NCBI GenBank assembly: GCA_009667805.1
Contig: CM019072.1
Span: 39,301,519 to 39,365,518, forward strand
Source: Leptobrachium leishanense
Taxonomy: Eukaryota > Chordata > Amphibia > Anura > Megophryidae
Length of the DNA: 64,000 bases
Direction of reading: 5' to 3'
Positions 53,194 through 64,000 of this stretch are shown here, piece by piece. A program made the position numbers and the translations under genes. The notes under the pieces were generated by a model. The model did no database searches and was not told where the DNA came from. It saw nothing but the letters and a program-made list of their open reading frames with translations. Each line of letters starts with the position of its first letter. Within the stretch, counting starts at the first letter, position 1.

Positions 53194-54257
53194 GAGTGTT
53201 TCTCAACCCTGGTCCTCAAGGCCCACTAACAGGCCAGATATTAAGGATTCCCTTTGGGGAAATGCAGACTGAATCCTGCAATCACTGAGCAGCAAATCGC
53301 ATCACCTGTGCTGTGCTTCAGATACCTGCAAACCTGGCCTGTTAGCAGGGCCGGATTAAGATCTCTATGGGCCTGGAGCTGAATATTTTGCTGGGCTTTT
53401 TTTGGAATTTAGTGAAATTAAAACATATTTTAGGTTATTTAATAGTGCAGATACGGCTATATCTAACCAGGCAGACACTGTGTGATTAATTTTTCATTCA
53501 GATTTCAATCATTTTAAGCTTGTAAAATTATTTTTTCACATTTTACCATCCAAACCTTTGTTGTTTTATATTCTATAGGGAATTCTTGTTAAAAAAATTG
53601 AAATGGGAACCTGTTACTGCATTTTGTCTGAGAAAATATAACATTTTAACCAAAAAAATTTAAAAAATGAAATATTTCCCTTGTGTTTTGGAGTATGGTT
53701 TTTTATGAATAATATGACTATGTATAAAACACTGACATTGCTCCTGGTGTGGGAAATGAGAAGGGGAGTAACGGCAGGGGTATTGCTCATTTTATATGTG
53801 ACAAATGGACAATGCCATTGCTTTGGAACTAAAAATAAGTAAATATTTTTTTTCTTTTCTTTTCTTTTATAATTTTACATGATCAGGTTTGGTATCAATG
53901 CAAAGGCCAGACTCTGACCTGTTCAATGACACCTTCCTTGACCTTGCGAGGTGTAACGATTAAAAATATTGCTGTTAGAAAGAAAACATTTAATATTTTT
54001 TTTTTTACATGAAACCTGGTCATGTTTGATGTCATTGGAAAGGCCGTGCTCTGGTCTTTCCAGTGATACCTCACATGACCCAGTAGCTGCTATGGAGTTG
54101 GAGATATAGGGGTCCAAATGCCGATCAATGCAGTCAAAGTTATCCTTTCTCTGGGCCTATTCTGGGACATGGGCCTGGAGCTGCTCCTCCATCAGCCCCT
54201 ATGTTAATCCGGCCCTGCCTGTTAGGGGTACATGAGGACTAGGGTTAAGAAGCACCG
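53194..54257. mobile_element. hAT-type MITE (CAGTGTTTC family) carrying a nested hAT
   Basis: Left end GAGTGTTTCTCAACCC, right end GGGTTAAGAAGCACCG. The interior up to 53345 matches 33875-34056. Without the nested element it is about 185 bp. Confidence 0.8.
53346..54217. mobile_element. Nested non-autonomous hAT element
   Basis: Ends CAGGGCCGGATTAAGATC and ATGTTAATCCGGCCCTG with a perfect 8-bp duplication CCTGTTAG (53338-53345, 54218-54225). Subterminal ATGGGCCTGGAGCTG blocks occur near both ends. 872 bp, AT-rich, no transposase. Confidence 0.93.
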
Positions 54258-54592
54258 TTCTAAAATAAAATATATCGACCTGTATACAGAAAATTGTATA
54301 TATTATAAAACATTGGTAAGAAGTCAGCATTCTGGAATGTAATCATATAGATACTTGAATGTAGTTATGCTGTCCATATCTGTATATATTTTTTTACCAT
54401 TTATCAATAAGTTAATTTGTGCTTTTTTTACATTTATTTTATGTTTCTATTTAGTGTAAATCGAAATATTTGTGGCATAGGTTTAACAATATTTTAATTT
54501 AAAAAATGACTCGCGAGTTCAGGAATGTACTATTAAACCACAATAATTTGAAAGTTGTTTGAACAAACTTCAGTGATTTGGCAGCTTCTGTA

Positions 54593-55021
54593 AGGCTAGG
54601 GTCAGACGAACGCATTTTTCACGTTGTCCGTGAAAAAGTGCGTTCGAACGAACGTACGTATTTTTTCCCGGAATACGCGATAGCGGTCATACGATGCGCC
54701 TTTTCGTCCGTGATTTTGTACGGATCATCAATAAAACACTTTTTGTGTCTGGACGTTATGTTGGCCGGACATTAGCAGCGTCTGACGTCTCCTAATCACG
54801 CACACAAGCCGCTATGCGGACGCAGCGCACTCTGTACGTCAGTAGTAGCGGTTTGACGTTCTAGAAAAAATGCGTTCGTTTGCCACTTGCGTTGCGCGGA
54901 CGAACTTTCGTGCGGCCGTACTTCGTGTGTTCCCCGGCATTGGACGTCATTTGCTGCTAGCACGGCCGTGATTTCGTGCGGCTAAACGCACGTTAAAAAT
55001 GCGTTCGTCTGACCCTAGCCT
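54593..55021. mobile_element. MITE with 27-bp inverted termini and TA duplication
   Basis: Ends AGGCTAGGGTCAGACGAACG and CGTTCGTCTGACCCTAGCCT extend complementarity through CATTTTT. TA on both sides (54591-54592, 55022-55023). The interior is CpG-rich (ACGAACGTACG, GCGGACG), unlike its surroundings. A TA duplication suggests Tc1/mariner-like mobilisation, inferred only. Confidence 0.88.
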
Positions 55022-55023
55022 TA

Positions 55024-55390
55024 TAGTTTAGCAATATAAACTAGAATGTTCTAGAATTCTCCAGTGGTAAGCCGAATACTACAATATTTCTGTAGCTACT
55101 AGCAACAGTATTCTGTGTTTATATATGAAGTATAGCCTGTGCGTCTATAGAATTGAATACATCTAATTCTCAGATATTGTTTTGAGAATTTTGCAAAAAA
55201 AAAAAAATCATATACTTTGGTCTACAATGTTCGAGGTTGATATATTGAAATGTTTTAACAATTTGCTGTTTTGTCTTAAATTTTGCAATGTCAGTATTTC
55301 CTGAATTAGTAAATAACTCTTTGCTGTCAGTGGTATCTTTCTAAAACACTGAATTTACAGACAGAAGTAGTTGCCATGTGTAGGTAGGAA
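55024..55390. other. No feature seen
   Basis: AT-rich. Nothing recognised. Confidence 0.5.
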
Positions 55391-55399
55391 AAATTTGTT

Positions 55400-56110
55400 T
55401 TGTGTCAGACGGAGAATTTTCTGTCAAAAACAGAATTTCATTTAAAATTGATTTGTTTTGTCCGAAATTTCGTTTCAAATTTCGGAACAGTTCAAATCAG
55501 TTTTCAGCACCACCGGCAATGGACACTGGCAATGGACAGCGAAATATGGTATATTTTGCCACATTTCAGTGCACTTCAGCGATCTGTATGTAGAGGAATC
55601 ATTCAATGGTCCGCTATGAGACAATCCCGCTGCCAGTGAACTGCACCGTAGCTCCCTGTCTAACAGATTCAGCACCACAGGCCAATTGACAGCAAAATAC
55701 AATGCAGTTTGGCGCAGTTCAGTGGCAGCGAAATTGTCCCCTAGAGAACCTTTTAATGAAATAATATGGCAAAATACACCGTACTTCCCTGTCAATTGGC
55801 CTGTGGTGCTGAATCTGTCTGGCCTGTGGTGCTGTATCTAACAGACAGGGAAATACAGTGCAGTTCGGTGGCAGCAAAATTGTCCCATAGAGAACCATTG
55901 AATGATTCCTTTATATACAGATCACTGAAGTGCAGCAGAAGTGCAGTATTTCTCTGTCAATTGCCAGTGGTACTGAATCCATCAGAAATGATTCATTATA
56001 TTGATTTGTTTTGGATTATGCTGCTATACGATTCGTATTTCGGAAGTACCTCTGAAATAGGAATTGCTGAAATTTCAGCCGAAATGCGATTCGTCCGAAA
56101 ACGAATGAAC
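55400..56110. mobile_element. Fold-back repeat with CGAA-rich ends
   Basis: 55565-55685 is the imperfect reverse complement of 55815-55945 (GATCTGTAT, GGAATCATTCAATGG, GACAAT..CGCTGCCA, ACAGATTCAGCACCACAGGCC). The outer parts are rich in CGAAATTTCG/ATTCGTCCGAAAACGAAT. Non-coding. Class not certain. Confidence 0.7.
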
Positions 56111-57012
56111 GTGTGGATACTCCAGACTGTTATTAACAGGTCTAAACAAAGTAATAACAAAAGCTAGGAGCAAGTAAGAAAACCTAGGAACCAGCTACAG
56201 TTTCAGGACCTTGGCAACAATTTGTTAATTTGGGTAAAATAATCCATACATATAGGAGACAGACGTAAAAGTCTACGAGCCCATGGCTACTGGATTTGTC
56301 ATGCCTTGTATGATAACATTGCACTAATAAATGCTCGCAGGTTCTGGAACATAGCTGTACAATCTGACACGAACACTGAATGACATTACAATGACTCAGC
56401 ACATTCTGCACCTCCAAGGCATCGTGCCATCATTTACTGGAAATTTTCCCTTATGAACACTATAGTAGAAACATGATATCTACAGTCCTTTGCAATGCTG
56501 ACACCCTGCATGAATGCTGATACTTTTCACAGTATTTTTCCTAATCTCTTGGAAGTCCCTTCTCTCTTTATACTTCCTCTCCCTTTATAAGCCACATTCT
56601 TTTTGCATCGAAACATAAACTGTCACCATTAACCCATTCTCTACCAAGTGCTGTTCCATGCTTCCAGAAAACCACTGGCAGGAACCAGTGTTTTATTTTT
56701 TTAATCATTTTTTATTATTAATAATTATACAGTAAAATACGTTTGGGAATTTCCACAATGTATTTTTTATTTTAGTAGCCCTACTTGAGAGGCAGACATC
56801 GCCACCTGCTTGCCAAAAAGTGTTACTGCAGCTGAGGTTCTACTTTGAAATTTTTGGGAATTTGTTTTTTTTTTGGCCACTAGTAGACAGGATTTTGGAT
56901 TACAAGCATACGGTACTATTCTTCTGCTTCTTAAATGCAGTGTGAGGTGCATAGAGCAATGGATGAGAAGCTTCCATCTATTAATGCGTTTATTATTTCC
57001 TTATTTATATAG
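56111..57012. other. No feature seen
   Basis: No gene or repeat partner identified. Confidence 0.5.
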
Positions 57013-58556
57013 TTGCTGTGAGCAACTACCGTCCGATATCGTTGCTCCCTGTAATGTCAAAAATTTTGGAAAAATGCGTCTACACACAATTACGTGATTA
57101 TTATCAATATTGGAACTACTTAACCCCAGATCAATCAGGCTTTCGTCCAAATCACTGAACTACAACCACCCTTTTAAAAGTTTGTAATGATATCCAAGCT
57201 GGGATGAAACAAGGAAACCTAACTGGAGCCATCTTCCTTGATTTTGCCAAGGCCTTTGACACAGTAGACCATGGCATCTTGTTAGATAAACTTAAAAACT
57301 CTGGCATTGGTGATCGCACGCTAACCTGGTTTCAATCATATGTATCCGACCGATCACAATATGTGTCAAATTCTGGCAGCTCCTCCCTCCCCCTCCCTGT
57401 CACTTGCGGTGTACCCCAAGGCTCAATACTAGGCCCCCTGCTATTCACAATATTCATAAATGATCTGCCCAATGTCTGCAAAGCCTCAACTGTACATATG
57501 TACGCAGACGACACCGTAATCTATACCAGCAAACCAAATCTCCTGTAGCTGGAAGCCGTGCTGCAAGAACAATTCACAGAGGTAGAAAAGTGGATCAAAC
57601 ACAACAAACTTTTTTTAAATACTGACAAAACTGTAACGATGCTCTTTGGAACAGCACCTAAACTACACAAATTGCAAAATCCCCATCTATGTGTTGGGAC
57701 AAAATCAAATGGCACGCTGACCGCAGTCACTTCTCTCAAATATCTAGGTATGTGGTTGGACCCTAATCTATCCTTTGGCCCCCACATTGAAAAACTTTCC
57801 TCTAAACTTTACCCCAAACTAGGTGCCCTGTACAGAAACAAATCCTGCCTGAGCCCCGCGGTAAGAAAGCAGATTGTACAACAAATGCTTATGCCAGCTA
57901 TTGATTACGGAGATGTAGTGTATGCAGCCGCCCCGCAAACACACCTTCAGAAACTTACTACATTGTATAACTCATTCTGCCTCTTTGCATTACAATGTAA
58001 CTACATGACCCACCATTGTGACATGTTAAAAGACCTAAACTAGCCATCGCTGGAGTCTAAACGCACCCTTCACCTTTCCAGCCTGGTCTTTAAGAGTATT
58101 TCTGGGAAGCTGCCACCCTACCTGAATAGACTGCTTCCCCCAGCAGCTCCCTCATCCTATAACCTCCGATCCAGGACCAGCACCGTACTTGCAATACCAC
58201 AATACAAAAAGACAGTGGCTTGGTCCTCATTTTCCTACAGAGCACCACAATTATGGAATAACCTCCCAGACACCATCAAATCTTCCCCCAGTCTTAAGTC
58301 ACTCAAGAGCTCCTTACTAACATACCTCAATACAGAATGCACCTGTAAACATGTAACATAATGACTATTTCCTACATATTTATTTTCTGTTAATCTGTAT
58401 ATTTGTGTTGTTTTTTTAATATATTGCATTGTATTACTTTGTATTTCTGTAACTGTAACACTTCAATGTTCTTGAACCCAGGACATACTTGAAAATGAGA
58501 GAAATCTCAATGTATCCTTCCTGGTAAAATACTTTATAAATAAATAAATAAATTAG
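57013..58556 (+). mobile_element. L2/Rex1/CR1-group LINE, 5'-truncated, with shared SINE tail
   Basis: Begins inside the RT at AVSNYRPISLLPVMSKILEK. Motif A is AIFLDFAKAFDTVDHGILLD (57220-57279), motif B GVPQGSILGPLLF, motif C YADDTVIY (57500-57523). Thumb and C-terminus follow (VTSLKYLGMWLDPNLSFGPH, SSYNLRSRTSTVL, APQLWNNLPDTI), ending at 58361. In-frame stops near 57156, 57546 and 58041 disable it, but divergence is modest, so it is a fairly recent copy. The 3' UTR ends in CCAGGACATACTTGAAAATG, GAGAAATCTCAATGTATCC and (TAAA)n, the tail borrowed by the SINE family. Confidence 0.92.
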
Positions 58557-58676
58557 ATGAAATCATTCCATTGCTTTAAAATGTTAAATATTTAAATGTG
58601 TAAAGATTATTACGAATTGTTTTTTGTTTTGTTTCTTACTTGCAAGCCAAAAGTCTGGAAGCCTAGCAGGGTTATT

Positions 58677-58848
58677 CAGAGAGAAGTGAAAACCAGGAGA
58701 ATGACTGGAGAAGTGAAAATTCTAGGTCAAAATAGCCAAACCGGAAAAATTCTCCCATTTATTTAATTTTCCAAATCGGCTATTTTGACCTAGAATTTTC
58801 ACTTCTCCAGTCATTCTCATGGTTTTCACCTCTCTCTGAATAACCCTG
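58677..58848. mobile_element. Fold-back MITE, CAGGGTTATTCA family
   Basis: Ends CAGGGTTATTCAGAGAGAAG and CTCTCTGAATAACCCTG. Inner arms AGTGAAAATTCTAGGTCAAA and TTTGACCTAGAATTTTCACT pair, so the 172 bp form one long hairpin. Relatives at 10626-10819 and 34800-34980. Confidence 0.9.
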
Positions 58849-59553
58849 TTAGTTTGTGGACACGCCAGGGCCCGCATCTCTGATTGCATAAGTTCTGCAG
58901 TTTTTGCAGGTGCATTATATACATAGTGTTACACAACACATTAGCTGTTCGGTATCCACACATACAAATAAGCTGGAAAATGGACACATAGATAACTCTC
59001 TTTTCTATGACAGAGCTGTTCTCTTGATCTCTATCTGCACCAAACACCTGGCCCAAAGTCATACAAGATATACTGGAAGTTTCCAGGAACTGACACATCC
59101 ATCAAACTCCTGACAGTGACAGGTCTCTTGGTGAAAACCACCTGTACCATCTCAATGCAGGCTGTTTTTTTTTTTGACACGGGTTCAAGTTCTGCAGTGT
59201 CCGGGTCAGATTGCGGACATGTGCGCCCACCCTGTAACCAATACAGTAATAGAACATTCATGTTGTCTTGATCCAGTGTCAGTGAGTATGACTTTTCCAG
59301 CTCCTGACAGCTTGGCGTGTACAGTTTCTTATTAATGTTTGGTTTATTTTATCTGACACACAGAGGCGTGCAACCTCACCCTGTCACGTGATCCATTGAA
59401 AGCATGCGTTTCTGGCCAGAATGTGAAAAATACTGTAAATAGTCACATGGCCTACGTGACTTCAGAAACATGTACAAGTTATATCTAGAGGGCAATGGAT
59501 CAATATGTGTTGTATAACATATATATATATCTATATACATATATATTTTATTA
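58849..59553. other. No feature seen
   Basis: No repeat partner or exon recognised. 59515-59555 is AT-rich simple sequence. Confidence 0.45.
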
Positions 59554-59753
59554 TTATTATTATTATTTATTTATAAAGCGCCAGCATATTCCGCAGCGCT
59601 GTACAATAAGCACAGTATAGACAGGGTTACAATACATTGAACAACATTTGACAAACAGTACAGGAGGAGATGAGGGCCCTATTCCCGTAGGAACTCACAA
59701 TCTGGGAGGGTTGGGGTTGGAAACAGGAGGAGAGGACTGCAAGGTGAGAGTGA
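59554..59753 (-). mobile_element. L2-type LINE 3' tail
   Basis: Almost identical to 5789-5995, with the (ATT)n end and TTTATAAAGCGCCAGCATAT. The high identity between two copies 54 kb apart suggests recent activity of this L2 family or a shared young source. Confidence 0.85.
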
Positions 59754-59979
59754 TATATGTTTCTAAATATATATTTATTATATAATATTCATATATTGAT
59801 AGAAATGTAAGATTATATCAGTAGACGTTAGAGATACAAATTGGAACAGTTGATCTAAATTAAGTTTGAGAGGTGTTATATAACCATATATGTTGTAATA
59901 TATCTATACATGGGAAATAATGTGTATTTACTATTACAAAACGGTGTGAGTGTATATATATTTATATTTAAAAAAAAAA

Positions 59980-60060
59980 AAAAGACCCGGTGCAGGGTCG
60001 AAACGTCGGGCATTTTTAACGCAATTTTGAATAAAAGACGCTTTTAACTAAGCCCTGGAG
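59980..60060 (+). repeat. PLE-type 3' end remnant
   Basis: After a poly-A run, GACCC/GGGTC stem, GAAACGTCGGGC, then AATAAAAGACGC and CCCTGGAGTGCATCC, the same order as the PLE ends (stem II, GAAACG, CTGGAGTGC). The CTGANGA strand is missing. Confidence 0.5.
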
Positions 60061-60267
60061 TGCATCCATTTGGATTGTTTATATATATACATATTGGATT
60101 TTTGCACCCAGGCAGTGAATTTAACTAACATTGATGGCAAAGAGACTGCTGGTTCAAATTTGATGAATATATATGTATATATGTAGGAATGTGGGTTTGT
60201 ATCGTTATTGAAGGGCGCTTTTTTTTTTTAGCAGAGATAAGGTTATGCAACTGGTCAAAGCCACTCA

Positions 60268-60680
60268 TATATATATATATCTAGGTAGATTGTTGCAGAT
60301 AAAAATAAATTTACCAACCTACACATAATAGGCGCACCTGTGTTGGACGTAACACTTGTGTTGTGCGCCATACGCCTTACGTCCAACACAGGTGTGCCGG
60401 CTTGATTTACTGCCTGCGCAACCTCCGACGTAGCGGTACACGACTGAGTGGTGAGTTTACAATTTTAGTATTTAAGTATGTATGTGTTTTACTTTGTACC
60501 CCTTGATGAAGGCTCATGGGAGCCGAAACGTTGGGTTTTTAATGCATACCGAATAAAGATTTTCAATTTTACAAGTCCCGGTGTGCACTTATCTATTTTT
60601 CCATTTTATATATATATATATAATGTGTAGGTTGGTAAATTTATTTTTGTCTGCAACAATCTACATAGTTGTCCATCCAT
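60268..60680. repeat. PLE-like end flanked by 50-bp inverted repeats
   Basis: 60276-60330 (AGATTGTTGCAGATAAAAAT, AAATTTACCAACCTACACAT) is the reverse complement of 60622-60667. Inside, a palindrome ACCTGTGTTGGACGTAA/TTACGTCCAACACAGGT (60339-60395) and the hammerhead-like motif at 60500-60534. Confidence 0.7.
60500..60534 (+). ncRNA. Hammerhead-like motif, decayed
   Basis: CCC, TTGATGA, stem GGCTC/GAGCC, GAAACGTT, GGG. Stem I CCC/GGG and stem II pair. The first core base is T where C is required, so cleavage is unlikely. Confidence 0.45.
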
Positions 60681-60955
60681 AATTCTGTCTGTCTGTCTGC
60701 CTATCCATCTGCCTATCTTTCAGTCCATCTAGCTGTCTTTCTATCCGTCGGACTTTCTATTTATCAGTCTATTATATAATCTACTTAGTTGTCCATCCAT
60801 CCATAGTTCTGTCTGTCTGTCTTCTTTCTGTCAGTCCTTCTACCTATCTATATCATTATCTATCCATCCATCTGCCTATCTATCTTTCAGTCCATCTAGC
60901 TGTCTTTCTATCCGTCAGTCTTTCTATTTATCAGTCTATTAAACAATCTACCTGT
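60655..60955. repeat. (CTGT)/(CTAT) tetranucleotide repeat with internal duplication
   Basis: Imperfect CTGT/CTAT/CCAT runs. The stretch from about 60655 to 60780 is repeated at about 60776-60950 (TTGTCCATCCAT..AGTTCTGTCTGT, TTTATCAGTCTATT). Confidence 0.85.
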
Positions 60956-62040
60956 GGTATATGATGATATAGTAACATCTCTAAACCATGTATAATTCTC
61001 TCTGTTTTACCCCTTTACTATTAAGGCACTTTTTTTATAATATCGTCCTGCACGCCTTCAAACTGTTTTTGTGAGATTATATAGACTTTGCATTTTCTAA
61101 GCATTTTGTATATAATGGTATTTACAAAAATGGTTAATAATGCATGATTTAAAACAAGCCGTCCACGATGAGAGCAGCAGTTCAAAAATAACTGGAGGGT
61201 TGTGTAACACCGATCTTTAGTTCAATGCCTTAGAAATTATGCATTGAATATGTCTTTATTTGCTGCAGACAGCTCTCTGTGTACTTATGCCTTCTGTACA
61301 ATATATTGAATATTATTATTATGTATCACCACCATTTATATAGTGGCAACAAATGTTTAAGAAACATTTATCTTCTTTTATAAACATTTGCACTGCTCTG
61401 TTAGTGCTCTGTGTGTGCACTGTACATGAATTAACCCTTTCTATCCTCTGTCAATGATATTACCTGTTCCGCTAACCCTTCATTAGCCGGATATTATTAA
61501 ATAATCCTGCTCATTTTGCATCTCTTTTAAGAAGTTGTATCATTTCTAAAAGCTGCTTTTTGCTGAAGGCGTTTATGTATTTTTTTTATATATATATATA
61601 TATTCTTTTTGTAGTCCATCATATTCTTACCTATAGGTTGGATGAAACCTCTGACACCCAGGCGCTCTTCTGGAAGTTCTGCCCATGTACACTGTGCTGC
61701 CCTGATAAAAATAACTGCTAACAGGTAATTATCACACGCGGGGAGGAGCAGAGGATAGTAGGACGGGTTTGCAAATTTCTTCTGATAAGCATGAGTCAGC
61801 ATGGCTTGAGTTACACGTCTTATGAATGGAGTGAGTTAAGTGTGACATAACCAGTATTACATATAGCATATGTTTAGTGGGATTGGAGCAACGAGAGGAG
61901 AAGGGAGGGCGGGGGGGGGGCTTACCAAAAAAGGATCTGGAGAAAAGACAATGGAGCAGTCGAAAAAGAGGGGGAGGTGGGGTGAGCGGAATATCCGCAA
62001 CGAAAAGTGGAACAGTGGAGAGCAAACACCCAGTTACAGT
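60956..62040. other. No feature seen
   Basis: AT-rich DNA and a G-rich stretch at 61893-61920. No gene recognised. Confidence 0.45.
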
Positions 62041-62044
62041 TACA

Positions 62045-62092
62045 AGTTTTTATAAAGCACTAACAAGTTCCGTAGCGCTGTACGATGGGAGG
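62045..62092 (-). mobile_element. L2-type tail fragment, left of a LINE insertion
   Basis: TTTTTATAAAGCACTAACAA and GTAGCGCTGTACGATGGG resemble the L2 tail. The continuation (GAACAGTAGGAGAGAGGAC, TCAAGAGCTTACAATCTAAG) lies at 62960-63010, beyond the LINE. Confidence 0.6.
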
Positions 62093-62945
62093 CAGAATAA
62101 CAAATATTTTATTTATTTATAAAGGATTTTACCAGGAAGGATACATTGAGATTTCTCTCGTTTTCAAGTATGTCCTGGGTTCAAGAACATTGAGTGGTTA
62201 CTGAAATACAAAGTAGTAAAATGCAAGATATTAACACAAAACCAAATATACAGATTAACAGAAAAATAAATATGTAGGAAATATAGTCACTATGTCACAT
62301 GTTTACAGGTGCATTCTGTATTGAGGTATGTTAATAGGGATCTCTTAAGGGACTTTAGACTGGGGGAAGATTTGATGGTGTCTGGGAGGTTATTCCATAA
62401 TTGCGGTGCTCTGTAGGAAAATGAGGATCGAGCCACTTTCTTTTTGTATTGCGGTCTTGCAAGTAAGGTGCAGGTCCTGGATCGGAGGTTATAGGATGAG
62501 GGAACTGCTGGGGCAATCAGCCCATTCAGGTAGGGTGGTAGCTTCCCAGAAAAGCTCTTAAACACCAGGTTGGAAAGGTGAAGAGTGTGTCTAGAGTCCA
62601 GTGATGGCCAGTTTAGTTCTTTTAACATGTCACATTGGTGGGTCATGTAGTTACATTGTAGCACAAAGCGGCAGAATGAGTTATACAATGTAGTAAGTTT
62701 CTGGAGGTGTGTTTGCGGGGCAGCTGCATACACTACATCTCCGTATTCAATGGCTGGCATAAGCATTTGTTGCACAATCTGCTTTCTTACCGCAGGGCTC
62801 AGGTAGGATTTGTTTCTGTACAGGGCACCTGGTTTGGGGTAGAGTTTAGATGAGAGTTTTTCGATGTGGGGGCCAAAAGATAGATTTGGGTCTAACCACA
62901 TACCTAGATATTTGAGAGAAGTGACTGTAGTCAGTGTGTATACAT
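62093..62945 (-). mobile_element. L2/Rex1/CR1-group LINE 3' end
   Basis: The minus-strand frame 62958-62290 is open for 222 codons: TTVTSLKYLGMWLDPNLSFG, PAVRKQIVQQMLMPAIEYGD, YAAAPQTHLQKLTTLYNSFC, SSYNLRSRTCTLLARPQYKK, APQLWNNLPDTIKSSPSLKS. It is the least damaged copy of this C-terminus in the window. The 3' end has the shared tail (62106-62180). Strong 5' truncation. It sits inside an L2 tail. Confidence 0.9.
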
Positions 62946-63060
62946 ACAGGTTAAACACACAGAACAGTAGGAGAGAGGACTGTGCTCAAGAGCTTACAAT
63001 CTAAGAGGAGAGGGTGACACACTAGGTGAGGGTAACTCCAAGGGGAAGAATAAAGGATGC
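62946..63060 (-). mobile_element. L2-type tail fragment, right of the LINE insertion
   Basis: CACAGAACAGTAGGAGAGAG and GCTCAAGAGCTTACAATCTA match the usual L2-like 3' UTR text and continue the fragment at 62045-62092. Confidence 0.6.
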
Positions 63061-63184
63061 ACATGCGCAAAAAATACTTAAACTTATTCATTGATTTATT
63101 GGTCCCCCATAAGGGAGTTGTTGAGAAAACTAAGCATTAGCTGATAATATACAATATATAGCGTCTATGATTGGCTGGAGAAAA

Positions 63185-63830
63185 AGGAATCTGGGCACCT
63201 CTAAGAACCCTATTGCGAAAGTAAGACCGCACCTTGAATATGTACAATTTTAGGTGCCTGTTATATAAAAAAAAAGACATTATGCTGCTAGAAAAAGTGC
63301 AGAGACAGGCAACTAAATTAGTAAGGGGAATGGAAGACTTAAGTTATGAGGAAAGATTAACAAGCTTAAATCTGTTTAGTTTAGAGAAATGGCGCCTTAG
63401 AGGGGATCTCATAACCTTATATAAATATATACGGGGCCTTAGAGGGGATCTGATAACTTTATATAAATATATACGGGGCCATTATAAACCATTGTCTGGA
63501 AACCTATTCATTAACCGGACTATACACAGGACACGAGGTCACCCATTTAGACTGGACGGAAGGAAATTCAGCCTAAAGCATAGGAAGGGTTATTTTATGG
63601 TGAGAACAATAAAGCTGTGGAATTCTCTGCCTGTTGAGGTGGTTTGAGCAGAGACTGTACAGACTTTTAAACAATGGCTGGATGACTTCCTGCAGACACA
63701 GAATATTAAGGGTTATAAAATTTAATGTGTTAATGGCTTTTTTTTTTGCCTTCTTTTGGATTAACCACAGTAGGTGATGTGTGAAAGGCTGAACTCGATG
63801 GACGCTCATCTGCACTAAAAAAAAACCCGA
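63185..63830 (+). mobile_element. CR1-type LINE 3' end
   Basis: Frame VRPHLEYVQF, then MLLEKVQRQATKLVRGMEDL, SYEERLTSLNLFSLEKW, HRTRGHPFRLDGRKFSLKHR and IKLWNSLPVEVV, then TFKQWLDDFLQTQ after a stop. The end has the CR1 trailer GGCTGAACTCGATGGACGC (63789-63807). A 42-bp direct duplication (63393-63434/63435-63476 region) repeats LRGDLITLYKYIRG in frame. Same family as 3527-5165. Confidence 0.9.
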
Positions 63831-64000
63831 CAAAACCTAGAGTTTCTCAAAAATCATCCAGTTTGGGAGCAATTGAACAGTTTCACATGGTTCCAAAATT
63901 GCTCTTGGGATAACTCTTCAAAAAACACTGCAAGTTGTCGAACTCAGAAACGTCTGAATTGGAGCATCTATTTTTAATGAGCATTGTGTTTATCGCGTCG
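63831..64000. other. No feature seen
   Basis: Short terminal stretch without recognisable content. Confidence 0.5.

Overview
The window is vertebrate nuclear DNA, most likely from an amphibian and probably a frog. It is AT-rich, has one conserved multi-exon gene with long introns, and is otherwise packed with transposable elements typical of anurans: CR1 and L2/Rex-like LINEs, a GIY-YIG Penelope-like element (PLE), tRNA-derived SINEs of V-SINE type, hAT and Harbinger-like elements, and many fold-back MITEs. The species cannot be fixed from sequence alone.

The only host gene I can support is OSGIN1, on the minus strand. Five coding exons (41606-41543, 39480-39344, 34585-34394, 34282-34191, 32966-31979) splice in frame through GT/AG junctions into a predicted 490-residue flavin-dependent monooxygenase-like protein. 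Its introns carry at least eight mobile-element insertions.

Layout. 1-3250: LTR-like direct repeats around a decayed minus-strand gag-like region. 3527-5165: minus-strand CR1 split by a 425-bp solo LTR. 5790-10820: L2 tail, an LTR-like repeat, unannotated DNA and two MITEs. 11180-13640: an old L2-like LINE interrupted by a 5'-truncated LINE with an 8-bp target duplication. 14539-19928: two PLE copies in inverted orientation, one nearly complete (reverse transcriptase plus GIY-YIG), with a duplicated flank and Harbinger-type MITEs. 20097-21474: a solo LTR with a hAT element nested inside. 21480-31430: SINE, MITEs and largely featureless DNA. 31657-41631: OSGIN1. 42174-49540: MITEs, L2 and LINE 3' ends, and a 33-bp tandem array grown from a LINE/SINE tail. 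49560-51660: a hAT element with a minisatellite and a large palindrome, nested in a PLE-like repeat that carries a near-perfect hammerhead ribozyme. 52205-64000: SINE, nested hAT elements, fold-back elements, three LINE copies, PLE ends and simple repeats.

The most interesting signal is self-cleaving RNA. A canonical type I hammerhead ribozyme lies at 51177-51266, and reduced hammerhead-like motifs recur at the 3' ends of PLE copies (14675-14713, 19150-19189, 51522-51564, 60500-60534). A second theme is LINE/SINE partnership: a V-SINE-like family and a LINE present in three copies share the same 3' tail, and that tail has also expanded into a tandem satellite.
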